Assembly (NCBI GenBank): GCA_041168905.1
Contig: JBEEJZ010000253.1
Location: 1 to 16,605 of the forward strand
DNA length: 16,605 nt
Direction: 5' to 3'
Source of the DNA: JBEEJZ01 sp041168905
GTDB lineage: Bacteria; Pseudomonadota; Gammaproteobacteria; Burkholderiales; Burkholderiaceae_C
This document shows, in pieces, positions 6,483 to 13,883 of this stretch. The notes under the pieces are model-generated. The model saw nothing but the letters and a program-made list of their open reading frames with translations. It was not told the DNA's origin and did no database searches. The translations under genes were made by a program, and so were the position numbers. Within the stretch, counting starts at the first letter, position 1. Each line of letters starts with the position of its first letter.

Positions 6483-7169
6483 TCAACCCTGTTGCGCCTT
6501 GGCGGCTTGCATGGCCTGGTTCCAGGTGCGCACGGGAACGTGGTTGCGCAGGCGTTCCAGCAGGGCTTTGATGAGTTCGCTGTGCACCTCGTGGCCTATG
6601 AAGGGCAGCACCTCCGCGGTGATGTCGGCGCCCAGGTCGCGCAGCCGGTGGGCGGCCACCACGGTGTGGCCGTAGGGCACCAGGGCGTCTTCTTTGCCAT
6701 GAAAAAAGTGCAGGGTGGTGGCGCTGGGGGCGGTTTCTGGCAGGGTGGCGTAGCGCCCGGCGATCGACATTACCCGCCCGGCCAAAGGCTCACTGCGCTT
6801 GCTGGCCTCCAGGGCCATGGTGGCCCCTTGCGAGAAACCCACCAGCGCGGTGGCCTCATGGCCCAGACCGGTGGCCTGCTGCCAGTGCGCCACCCGGGCT
6901 TCGAACAGCGGCATCGCTGCTGCAACCCGTTGCACCCGCAGCTCGTCGGTGATGTCGGCGGTTGAAAACCACTCAAATCTTCTTGGCTCGGCAGAAGGGT
7001 GGGGCGCTGCTACAGAAATGATGGCTGCCTGGGTGAAGGCCGTGCCCAGGCGTTTGCCCAGGCTGCGCATGCCGATCGGGTTGCCGCCCATGCCGTGAAA
7101 CAACAAAATCAGCTGCGCCGCGTTGGCAGGGCGTTGCAAAACAAGATCTTCAGCGGGCAAAGGTGACAT
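6483..7169 (-). CDS. ypfH: Alpha/beta-hydrolase, YpfH-like serine esterase
   Basis: A 228-residue cytoplasmic carboxylesterase of the phospholipase/carboxylesterase (YpfH) type. The oxyanion-loop motif LLFHGMGGN is at 22-30, the nucleophile elbow GFSQG holds Ser113, Asp161 lies in GKEDALVPY, and His193 in FIGHEVHSE. Together these make a complete Ser-Asp-His triad. There is no signal peptide. The start at the ATG complementary to 7167-7169 (MSPLPAEDLVL) gives the usual family length. The open frame continues to 7442, but that part is antisense to the GTPase gene and is not credible. No clear ribosome-binding site precedes the chosen ATG. It is divergent from rbgA, with a 15-bp inverted repeat between them, and its stop abuts palindrome copy 2. 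The physiological ester substrate is unknown. Confidence 0.88.
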   Translation of the reverse strand: MSPLPAEDLVLQRPANAAQLILLFHGMGGNPIGMRSLGKRLGTAFTQAAIISVAAPHPSAEPRRFEWFSTADITDELRVQRVAAAMPLFEARVAHWQQATGLGHEATALVGFSQGATMALEASKRSEPLAGRVMSIAGRYATLPETAPSATTLHFFHGKEDALVPYGHTVVAAHRLRDLGADITAEVLPFIGHEVHSELIKALLERLRNHVPVRTWNQAMQAAKAQQG

Positions 7170-7183
7170 CGGTGCGCAGGGGT

Positions 7184-7223
7184 TTCGTTGGGATAATCGC
7201 TCAGCTCTGATTATCCCAACGAA
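7184..7223. promoter_or_regulatory. Perfect 15-bp inverted repeat between divergent esterase and GTPase genes
   Basis: TTCGTTGGGATAATC (7184-7198) and its exact complement (7209-7223) flank a 10-nt centre. The site sits in the 70-nt gap between two divergent start codons. Each arm contains GATAAT, a fair -10 hexamer for its own direction, so it may be a symmetric divergent promoter or operator. In an RNA reading into rbgA it would fold into a hairpin ending 16 nt before the start codon. The repeat is certain; the function is open. Confidence 0.6.
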
Positions 7224-7239
7224 GAAAGACCCGGCATAC

Positions 7240-8196
7240 ATGGCCATCCAATGGTTTCCAGGGCACATGCACCTCACGCGGCAGGCCATCGAAGAACGCA
7301 TCAAAGGCACCGATGTGGTCATCGAAATGCTCGACGCCCGCCTGCCCGGCTCCAGTGCCAACCCCATGCTCGCCGAGCTCACCGCCGGCAAACCCGCGCT
7401 CAAGGTGCTCAACAAGCAAGACCTGGCCGACCCTGACCGCACGGCACTCTGGCTGGCCCACTACAACGCTCTGCCAGACACCCGCGCCATTGGCCTGGAC
7501 GCCAGCATCACCACCCCGGCCAAGGCCTTGATCGACGCCTGCCATGCGCTGGCACCCAACCGCGGCAGCATGGTCAAGCCCATGCGCGTGCTGATTTGCG
7601 GCATTCCCAACGTGGGCAAGTCCACTCTCATCAACACCCTGACCGGCCGGCGCGCCACCAAAACCGGCGACGAGGCTGGCATCACCAAGCTGGAGCAGCG
7701 CATCGTGCTGGCCGACGGCTTTTACTTGTTCGACACGCCCGGCGTGCTGTGGCCGCGCATCATCGTGGCCCAAAGCGGCTACAACCTGGCCGCCAGTGGC
7801 GCCATTGGCCGCAATGCCTATAACGAAGAAGAAGTCGCGCTGGAGCTACTGGACTACCTGCGCCAAAACTACGCCGGCTTCCTCAAAACCCGTTTCAAGA
7901 TCGACGACGCTGCCAGCCAGACCGACGAAGAACTGCTCGATGCCATAGGCCGCCAGCGCGGCGCCCTCATGGGCAAGGCCCGGGTCAACACCCAAAAAGC
8001 CGCCGAGATCGTGATTTACGAGTTTCGTGCCGGCACCCTGGGCCGCATCACCCTCGAGACCCCCGAGCAATTTGCGCTGTGGCTGGAGGCCGGTCGTCAA
8101 AAAGACGCCCAGCGCCAAGTCAAAAAAGACGCCATCGAGCTCGACCGCAAAATCCGTTTCAAGCAAATCCCCAGGCCGCCCAGGCCAGAATCCTGA
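7240..8196 (+). CDS. rbgA: Ribosome biogenesis GTPase RbgA/YlqF
   Basis: A 318-residue circularly permuted GTPase that acts in late assembly of the large ribosomal subunit. The N-terminal MAIQWFPGHM is the signature of the YlqF group and fixes the start at ATG 7240. The motif order is permuted: G4 NKQD at 58-61 comes before G1 GIPNVGKST (121-129), followed by the G2 region TKTGDEAGIT and G3 DTPG (165-168). The C-terminal half carries the helical, rRNA-contacting domain (FKIDDAASQTDEELLDAIGR and a Lys/Arg-rich tail). The length is slightly above that of B. subtilis RbgA (about 282) because of the tail. It stands alone, divergent from the esterase gene, and palindrome copy 3 starts 9 nt after its stop. 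Confidence 0.95.
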   Translation: MAIQWFPGHMHLTRQAIEERIKGTDVVIEMLDARLPGSSANPMLAELTAGKPALKVLNKQDLADPDRTALWLAHYNALPDTRAIGLDASITTPAKALIDACHALAPNRGSMVKPMRVLICGIPNVGKSTLINTLTGRRATKTGDEAGITKLEQRIVLADGFYLFDTPGVLWPRIIVAQSGYNLAASGAIGRNAYNEEEVALELLDYLRQNYAGFLKTRFKIDDAASQTDEELLDAIGRQRGALMGKARVNTQKAAEIVIYEFRAGTLGRITLETPEQFALWLEAGRQKDAQRQVKKDAIELDRKIRFKQIPRPPRPES

Positions 8197-8205
8197 TGAT
8201 TGGTT

Positions 8206-8230
8206 TTAATTGGGGTCAGATCCCAATTAA
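8206..8230 (+). repeat. Palindromic repeat copy 3 (orientation A), left edge of MNT cassette
   Basis: TTAATTGGG (8206-8214), centre GTCAGAT, CCCAATTAA (8222-8230), identical to copy 1 over all 25 bases and in the same orientation. Two further T upstream are also shared. It starts 9 nt downstream of the rbgA stop codon, just as copy 1 follows gshA. Confidence 0.95.
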
Positions 8231-8280
8231 TTTCTAATCAGCCACTGCTATCGTCAAGTCTGGTAGCCTATCAATCAATC

Positions 8281-8580
8281 ATGCGCCTCACCCCCGACCA
8301 AATCGATACCATCCGCATTGCCGTGGCCCAGGTGGCGGGGGCCGACGCTCGGGTCTGGTTGTTTGGTTCGCGTCTGGACGACACCCGCAGGGGAGGGGAC
8401 GTTGACTTACTTTTAGACATGCCCGCACCTGTGGTCGAACCTGCCTTGCTGGCCGCTCAGCTCTCTGCTCGTGTTTCGCGAGCCATGGATGGGCGCGACG
8501 TCGATGTGGTTGTGCGCGCCCCTAACTTGCTGCAATTGCCCATACACAAAATTGCCTTGGAGCAAGGCATACAGCTATGA
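8281..8580 (+). CDS. Minimal nucleotidyltransferase (MNT/MntA-like)
   Basis: A 99-residue protein with the polymerase-beta-like MNT motif: FGSR followed after nine residues by DVDLLLD, and a third acidic strand RDVDVVVR near residue 76. All three metal-binding carboxylates of the fold are therefore present. Relatives (MntA) act as antitoxins by adding AMP to a HEPN toxin, and other MNT proteins are toxins themselves. No HEPN-sized gene fits in the remaining 145 bp of this cassette. ATG 8281 gives the normal MNT N-terminus (MRLTPDQIDTIRIAVAQ); an in-frame GTG/ATG-less extension to 8200 only translates the palindrome. No clear ribosome-binding site is visible. The stop overlaps the ATG of the short downstream frame (ATGA), which indicates a coupled two-gene unit. 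Confidence 0.88.
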   Translation: MRLTPDQIDTIRIAVAQVAGADARVWLFGSRLDDTRRGGDVDLLLDMPAPVVEPALLAAQLSARVSRAMDGRDVDVVVRAPNLLQLPIHKIALEQGIQL

Positions 8581-8727
8581 CTCAAGTCGATTCATCGCTG
8601 TCCGCACATCGAAGACCTCGTCATTCTCACCAGCGCCCTTCGCAGCGCCCATGCTTTCGTTCCAACACTCGTCGCAGCTGCTCGCCGCTGTGTTGGGCAA
8701 GCCGAACAAATCCTGGCTAAAAAATAA
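8577..8727 (+). pseudogene. Short helical partner of MNT, apparently frameshifted
   Basis: An ATG at 8577 overlaps the MNT stop (ATGA) and opens MTQVDSSLS, but the frame then turns into Arg/Ser/Pro-rich nonsense and stops at 8718-8720. From about 8605 the +1 frame instead reads as a helical, Leu/Ala-rich protein (IEDLVILTSALRSAHAF, then LVAAARRCVGQAEQILAKK). That frame ends at TAA 8725-8727 inside palindrome copy 4. Removing one C from the TCCG at 8601-8604 joins the two parts into a 49-residue protein. I infer a single-base insertion in a small partner gene. It is too short for a full HEPN domain, and I do not recognise the family. A sequencing error or programmed shift is also possible. Confidence 0.5.
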
Positions 8728-8748
8728 TTGGGATCTGACCCCAATTAA
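8725..8748 (-). repeat. Palindromic repeat copy 4 (orientation B), right edge of MNT cassette
   Basis: TAATTGGG (8725-8732), centre ATCTGAC, CCCAATTAA (8740-8748). It is the reverse complement of copies 1 and 3 except for the outermost base of one arm (A instead of T at 8724), leaving 8-bp perfect arms. Its first three bases, TAA, are the stop codon of the helical frame of the MNT partner. Confidence 0.93.
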
Positions 8749-8961
8749 TGTGAGGCTGCGCTGGAAAGTCTGGCCTTGAAGTAGCACGCGGCACTTGATG
8801 GTTAGCAAACACCGGATGAGTCGGGCCTAAAATCTGCGGATTAACGGGCCAACCTAATTGCCGTGTGGAGATTTGGTTTGCTTGTTTCATGACGCTGTTG
8901 CTGGGGGCAAAACAGTGTCGGTCAATTGCCCCTCGAACTTATCTCCAACCAGTTTGCCCGC

Positions 8962-11313
8962 ATGTCAATCCATCATCCTCATGACCGCCGTTTGACACGA
9001 TTCGCATTTGCCTTGTGCGCATTGGTGATGTCCTTTGGAGTGCTTGCGCAAACATCCGCTGTGGGGAGTGCAGTTTCAATGCCCGGGTCCACGCAGGGTG
9101 TTATCGGTGATGCTGCGGGTGGTGGGGCGGGCGTCAGCGGCGCAAATGCAAGCGCTGCGATGGCCAAAGCCACTAGCATGATGGATGTCGCCAAAGCACT
9201 TGAGGCGGCCAAACCTGCTGCCGATGCCGCCCCCAGCGCCCGGCCTTTGCCCGCCCGGTCGGCAACCGCCAATCAATTTCAGCGCTTTGTACAGGAGTCC
9301 ACCGGCCGCGCCCTGCCCATCTATGGCAGCAATTTGTTTGACACGGCGCAGGCTTACGCGCCAGACACCGCACTGCCCGTGCCCGCCCAATACCTGCTGG
9401 GCCCCGGCGACGAGGTGCGGGTGCAGGTGTGGGGCGCTACCGATTACGCTGGCAGCCACACGCTAGACCGCAATGGCCAAATTACCTTGCCCAAGGTGGG
9501 CGTTTTTTCTTTGGCGGGCGTGCCAGTGCGCGATCTTGAATCTGTTTTGCGCGGCCAAATCGCCAAGGTGTTTACCAATTTCAACGTCAGCGCCAGCCTG
9601 GGCCGCTTGCGCAGCATACAAATTTATGTGGTGGGCCAGGCGCAGCAGCCGGGTACCTTTCAATTGTCTAGTCTGAGCACGCTGGTCAACGCCCTGTTTG
9701 CCAGTGGCGGGCCGTCTGCCAATGGCAGCATGCGCAATATTCAGCTAACCCGTGGCGGTAAAACCATCACCACCATCGACCTGTATGACTTCATATCCAA
9801 GGGAGACAAGGGCAAAGATATGCCCTTGCAGCCGGGGGACGTCATTGTTATCCCCCCGGTGGGCCCGCGCGTGGCCGTTACCGGTGCGCTGGACCAAGCC
9901 GCCATTTACGAGCTCAAACCCGCGGCTGTGTCCACCACGGTGGGCGACATTCTGGCCCTCAGCGGTGGTGTGCCTGCATTGGCTAGCGCGCAAAAAGCGT
10001 TGATCGAGCGCATCACGCCCGGCAGCAACCCGCCCCGGCAGGTGCAAGACCTCAGCCTGGACACCGCTGGCTTGCAGCAGCCCTTGCGTGATGGCGATGT
10101 GCTCACCCTTTTGGGCATTAGCCCCGCCTTTGCCAACGCCGTTACCCTGCAGGGCACGGTGGCCGCGCCACTGCGCTACCGCTGGTTTGAGGGCATGAAA
10201 ATTCTCGACCTCATCCCTGAGCGCGATGCCCTCATCACCGCCGACTACTACAAGCGTAAAAACCTGCTGGTGCAAAGCACCGAATCTGGCCTGAAAGCAG
10301 GGCAGGGCGTGGATGCACGCATGCGCGCCATGGTCGACGAAATCAACTGGGACTATGCGGTTATCGAGCGCCTGGACCGCAACAAACTCAGCACCCAGCT
10401 GCTGCCGTTTAACCTGGGCAAGGCGGTGCTGCAGCGCGACCCCGCCAACAACCTGGCCCTGCTGCCCGGCGATGTGGTCACCGTCATGAGCCAGAACGAC
10501 TTGCGCATGTCGCAAGACCGGCAAACCCGGCTGGTGCGCCTGGAAGGCGAAGTGGCTGCCCCCGGGGTGTATCAGGCCCTGCCCGGCGAAACCCTGCCCC
10601 AGCTCATCCGCCGCCTGGGCGGTCTTACCCCCCAGGCCTATGTGTTTGGCACCGAGCTTAGCCGTGAGTCCGTGCGCAAGCGCCAGCAAGAAAATCTCGA
10701 CACCCTGATCCGCAGGCTGGAGGTCCAGTCTCAGTCCCAGGCGTCCAGCCTGACTGCGAATATGGGCGCAGACCGTGTGGCCCAGGCCCAAGCCCTGCAG
10801 CAACAGCAACAAGCCCAGCTCAAAAGCCAGGTTGAGCGGCTCAAGGCGCTTAAAAGCAATGGCCGCGTGGCCCTGGAGCTAGACCCCACCGCTGCCAACC
10901 TGGCCGCGCTGCCCGCCTTGCCGCTTGAAGACGGCGACCGCATTCTGGTGCCCGCCACCCCCGGCTTTGTGTCGGCCTTTGGTTCGGTCAATAACGAAAA
11001 CGTGTTTATCCACAAGCCTGGCAAAACCGTGGCCGACATCATCAAGTCTGCAGGCTTGACTGAAGACGCCGAGCCCGACCAAGCCTTTGTGTTGCGTGCC
11101 GACGGCAGCATCGTCGCCCGGCGCGACCGCAGCGGCTTGTTTGGCGGCAATTTCGAGTCCTTGCAGGTCATGCCCGGCGACACCGTGGTGGTACCCGCCC
11201 AGCTAGACCGCGAAACCCGCTACAACTTTGTGACCCGTGTGGTGAAAGACTGGACGCAGATCCTGTCCAACTTTGGCCTGGGTGCCGCAGCCATCAAAAC
11301 CTTGCGAAACTAA
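8962..11313 (+). CDS. Polysaccharide export protein with multiple SLBB domains (Wza-like)
   Basis: An outer-membrane/periplasmic polysaccharide export protein of 783 residues from ATG 8962. The N-terminus is a signal peptide: RRLTR, the hydrophobic FAFALCALVMSFGVLA, then a probable cut before QTS. No lipobox cysteine is visible, unlike classical Wza. The export domain starts near residue 144 (YLLGPGDEVRVQVWG). Beta-grasp SLBB-type segments follow near 214 (IQIYVVGQAQQPGTF), 301 (VAVTGALDQ), 390 (VTLQGTVAAPLRY), 525 (VRLEGEVAAPGVY) and 675 (VFIHKPGKTVADIIK). A Gln-rich coiled coil lies at about 605-635. It is twice the length of E. coli Wza (379) because of the extra SLBB units. A TTG at 8926 would extend the frame by 12 residues but blurs the signal peptide. 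First gene of the locus, 34 nt before the co-polymerase. Confidence 0.9.
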   Translation: MSIHHPHDRRLTRFAFALCALVMSFGVLAQTSAVGSAVSMPGSTQGVIGDAAGGGAGVSGANASAAMAKATSMMDVAKALEAAKPAADAAPSARPLPARSATANQFQRFVQESTGRALPIYGSNLFDTAQAYAPDTALPVPAQYLLGPGDEVRVQVWGATDYAGSHTLDRNGQITLPKVGVFSLAGVPVRDLESVLRGQIAKVFTNFNVSASLGRLRSIQIYVVGQAQQPGTFQLSSLSTLVNALFASGGPSANGSMRNIQLTRGGKTITTIDLYDFISKGDKGKDMPLQPGDVIVIPPVGPRVAVTGALDQAAIYELKPAAVSTTVGDILALSGGVPALASAQKALIERITPGSNPPRQVQDLSLDTAGLQQPLRDGDVLTLLGISPAFANAVTLQGTVAAPLRYRWFEGMKILDLIPERDALITADYYKRKNLLVQSTESGLKAGQGVDARMRAMVDEINWDYAVIERLDRNKLSTQLLPFNLGKAVLQRDPANNLALLPGDVVTVMSQNDLRMSQDRQTRLVRLEGEVAAPGVYQALPGETLPQLIRRLGGLTPQAYVFGTELSRESVRKRQQENLDTLIRRLEVQSQSQASSLTANMGADRVAQAQALQQQQQAQLKSQVERLKALKSNGRVALELDPTAANLAALPALPLEDGDRILVPATPGFVSAFGSVNNENVFIHKPGKTVADIIKSAGLTEDAEPDQAFVLRADGSIVARRDRSGLFGGNFESLQVMPGDTVVVPAQLDRETRYNFVTRVVKDWTQILSNFGLGAAAIKTLRN

Positions 11314-11347
11314 AAAAATCGCTCACCTCCCTACATCGCACTGACAC

Positions 11348-12523
11348 ATGGCTGACGCAAGCACACCATCCACCCCCACCGCCGACACGACGGTTGACGA
11401 CGACGAAATCAGCCTGCTCGACCTGCTGCAAACCGTTGCAGAAAACATACGCCTGCTGGTGCTGGGCCCCCTGGCTGTAGGGCTTGCCGCACTGAGCATC
11501 AGCTTTGCCATAACCCCCACATTTACAGCCACCACCGTATTTATGCCGCCCCAGCAACAGCAAAGTGGGGCAGCAGCCATGTTGGCGGGCTTGGGGGCCT
11601 TGGGTGGCTTGGCCGGCGCAGCCACTGGCCTCAAAAACCCCAACGACCAGTTTGTGGCATTTCTCAAAAGCAATGCGGTCGAAGACGCACTCATCAACCG
11701 TTTCAAACTCATGGATCGATACGAGGCCGAATTCAAAGCCGATGCCCGCAAAACACTGGAGGGCAACAGCAAAATTGCCAGCGGCAAAGATGGCCTCATC
11801 ACTGTTGATGTAGACGACGAAGACCCCGCCTTTGCAGCAGACCTGGCCAATGCCTACGTTGATGAACTGGGCAAATTGCTAGACAGGCTTGCAGTCACCG
11901 AGGCCCAGCAGCGCCGTGTTTTTTTTGAAAAGCAATTGCTGGGTGCCAAAGACGGCCTGACCAAAGCCGAACAAGCCTTGCAAGCCACCGGCGTGAACAG
12001 TTCGGCACTCAAAACCAAGCCCGAGGTAGCCGTGGCCGCTGTGGCGCAAATACAGGCCCAAATTGCAGCACAAGAAGTTAAATTGGCCAGCATGCGTGGC
12101 TACCTGACTGAATCTGCGCCAGACTTCAAGCAGGCCCAAACCGAACTCTTTGCCTTGCGCGCACAGCTTTCCAAGGCCGAGTCGGCAACTAGCCCAGCGG
12201 CACAAGGCAGCAGCGACTACGTGGCCCGCTACCGCGACTTCATGTACTACCAAACCCTGTTTGAGCTGTTTGCCAAGCAGTTTGAAATGGCCAAGCTGGA
12301 CGAAGCCCGCGAGGGCGCTGTGATACAGGTGGTAGACGTGGCGCAGCCACCCGAGCGAAAAAGCAAGCCTAAAAAAGCGCTTATCGCTGTGTTGGCCAGT
12401 GTGACAGCCTTGTTTGTTTTGCTACTGTTTGTGTTTTTGCAACAAGCTGTTCGAAACGCTCGCAACAATGAAGACACAGCCCAAAAACTTAAAAATATCA
12501 GGCAAGCGCTACTGTTTAAATAA
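11348..12523 (+). CDS. Polysaccharide co-polymerase, Wzz/GNVR chain-length determinant
   Basis: An inner-membrane protein of 391 residues that sets polymer chain length and couples polymerisation to export. The cytoplasmic N-terminus is acidic (VDDDEISLLDLLQ), membrane segment 1 is at about 36-55, and segment 2 at about 346-367. The latter is preceded by a Pro/Lys-rich stretch (QPPERKSKPKKA) typical of PCP proteins. The periplasmic loop between them is helical, with coiled-coil character at about 190-290 (EAQQRRVFFEKQLLGAKDGL and onward). A short Gly/Ala-rich run after segment 1 (MLAGLGALGGLAGAATGL) is found in many GumC/VpsO-like members. No tyrosine-kinase domain is fused to it, so any BY-kinase must be elsewhere. 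It lies 34 nt after the export gene and is probably in the same operon. The ribosome-binding site is weak. Confidence 0.9.
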   Translation: MADASTPSTPTADTTVDDDEISLLDLLQTVAENIRLLVLGPLAVGLAALSISFAITPTFTATTVFMPPQQQQSGAAAMLAGLGALGGLAGAATGLKNPNDQFVAFLKSNAVEDALINRFKLMDRYEAEFKADARKTLEGNSKIASGKDGLITVDVDDEDPAFAADLANAYVDELGKLLDRLAVTEAQQRRVFFEKQLLGAKDGLTKAEQALQATGVNSSALKTKPEVAVAAVAQIQAQIAAQEVKLASMRGYLTESAPDFKQAQTELFALRAQLSKAESATSPAAQGSSDYVARYRDFMYYQTLFELFAKQFEMAKLDEAREGAVIQVVDVAQPPERKSKPKKALIAVLASVTALFVLLLFVFLQQAVRNARNNEDTAQKLKNIRQALLFK

Positions 12524-12602
12524 GCTTCACATATTCGGCTATTGCTATCTCAGGTCTGTTGGAAATCACGCTTTTTGTATCTACTAATGGGACACGCTCA
12601 CA

Positions 12603-13880
12603 GTGAATCTCGAAACTAAAACCATCGCGGTTATTGGCATGGGCTATGTGGGTTTGCCACTGGCGGTTGAATTTGGTAAGGTGCGGCCCGTCATTGGTTT
12701 TGACATCAACGCCGCCCGTGTTGCAGAACTTCAGTCTGGCCAAGACCGCACCCTTGAATGCGAACCACAGGAGCTTAAAGCTGCGGAACATTTGCGCTAT
12801 AGCTGCCATCCACAAGATCTGACCCAGGCCCAGGTATTCATCGTCACGGTGCCCACACCGGTGGACCTAGCCAATCGGCCCGACATGACCCCGCTCGTCA
12901 AGGCCAGTGAAACTGTAGGTAAAGCACTTAAAGCTGGCGATATCGTGATTTACGAATCTACTGTGTACCCCGGTGCAACAGAAGAAGTTTGTGTGCCTGT
13001 GCTTGAAAAGTTCAGCGGCCTCAAGTTCAATCAAGACTTTTACTGTGGCTACAGCCCTGAGCGAATCAACCCCGGTGACAAGGAACACCGCCTGCCCACC
13101 ATCAAAAAAGTCACTAGCGGCAGCACACCCGCTGTTGCGGAAATCGTAGACCAGCTCTACAAACAAATCATCACCGCCGGAACCCACAAGGCTAGCTCCA
13201 TCAAGGTGGCCGAGGCTGCCAAAGTCATTGAAAACACCCAGCGTGACGTGAACATTGCGCTCATGAATGAGCTGAGCCTCATTTTTCACAAACTGGGCAT
13301 CGACACGCTCGAAGTGCTGCAAGCCGCTGGCACCAAGTGGAACTTCTTGCCCTTCAGGCCTGGCCTGGTGGGGGGCCACTGCATAGGCGTAGACCCGTAT
13401 TACCTTACGCACAAGGCGCAAGAAGTGGGCTACCACCCCGAAGTTATTTTGGCGGGCCGCCGCATCAACGACAGCATGGCCAACCATGTGGCCGATGAAA
13501 CCGTCAAACTCATGCTGCGCAAAGGCTTGCCTGTGCTGGGCAGCAAAGTGCTGGTGTTGGGCCTCACGTTTAAAGAAAACTGCCCCGACGTGCGCAACAC
13601 CAAAGTGGTAGACATCGTGAAGGCTCTGCAAGGCTACAACACGCACGTGGATGTGTATGACCCCTGGATCGACGTGGCCGAAGCCGAACACGAATACGGC
13701 CTGAAGTGTTTGACCACTGCACCCGAGCACGGCCATTACGCCGCAATTGTCTTGGCCGTTGGCCACCATCAGTTCACCACCTTGGGCGAGAGGGGCATCA
13801 AGGCCTATGGTCAACCAGGCGCTGTGGTTTACGACGTCAAAAGCATATTGCCCATGGGGGCTGCCGACGGAAGACTTTGA
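12603..13880 (+). CDS. tviB: UDP-N-acetylhexosamine 6-dehydrogenase (TviB/WbpO-like)
   Basis: A cytosolic nucleotide-sugar dehydrogenase of 425 residues that oxidises C6 of UDP-GlcNAc or UDP-GalNAc twice with NAD to the uronic acid. The Rossmann motif GMGYVG is at 12-17, the central domain contains KVAEAAKVIENTQRDVNIA, and the catalytic Cys260 is in GGHCIGVDPYYL. The C-terminal UDP-binding domain begins near VLVLGLTFKENCPDVRN. The match to the TviB/WbpO/VpsB branch is close, from memory. The start is GTG 12603; no better ATG is in frame upstream, and the sequence MNLETKTIAVIGMGYVG aligns from there. It lies 79 nt after the co-polymerase and 3 nt before the epimerase, with which it forms the usual Vi/O6-antigen pair giving UDP-GalNAcA. 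Confidence 0.94.
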   Translation: MNLETKTIAVIGMGYVGLPLAVEFGKVRPVIGFDINAARVAELQSGQDRTLECEPQELKAAEHLRYSCHPQDLTQAQVFIVTVPTPVDLANRPDMTPLVKASETVGKALKAGDIVIYESTVYPGATEEVCVPVLEKFSGLKFNQDFYCGYSPERINPGDKEHRLPTIKKVTSGSTPAVAEIVDQLYKQIITAGTHKASSIKVAEAAKVIENTQRDVNIALMNELSLIFHKLGIDTLEVLQAAGTKWNFLPFRPGLVGGHCIGVDPYYLTHKAQEVGYHPEVILAGRRINDSMANHVADETVKLMLRKGLPVLGSKVLVLGLTFKENCPDVRNTKVVDIVKALQGYNTHVDVYDPWIDVAEAEHEYGLKCLTTAPEHGHYAAIVLAVGHHQFTTLGERGIKAYGQPGAVVYDVKSILPMGAADGRL

Positions 13881-13883
13881 TCT

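Larger units (their letters stand above)
8206..8748 (+). mobile_element. Palindrome-bracketed cassette 2 (MNT nucleotidyltransferase pair)
   Basis: A 543-bp block is delimited by copies 3 and 4 of the same palindrome in inverted orientation and contains only a minimal nucleotidyltransferase gene and a short overlapping partner. It has the same architecture as the mazEF cassette, in the next gap to the right: behind the stop codon of a housekeeping gene and ahead of an unrelated locus. There is no recombinase inside. The insertion interpretation is inferred from the shared boundaries. Confidence 0.45.

Noticed and set aside
5792..8748. The four palindromes as ordinary intrinsic terminators
   Set aside because: The arms are A/T-rich at the base and no consistent T run follows the stem in the direction of the adjacent gene; near-complete identity across four copies fits a mobile or recognition repeat better.
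5792..8748. CRISPR array or integron attC array
   Set aside because: Only four copies, alternating orientation, widely and unevenly spaced, no cas or integrase gene, and no attC-like core sites.
8471..8779. 102-codon frame overlapping the MNT gene end and its partner
   Set aside because: It reads across MNT out of frame and through palindrome copy 4 and has no protein-like pattern; the helical partner lies in another frame.
8728..8961. Promoter or small gene ahead of the polysaccharide export gene
   Set aside because: A TAAAAT at 8828-8833 has no -35 hexamer at proper distance, and the only small frame (ATG 8889, 31 codons) is unconvincing; I see no supportable feature in this gap.
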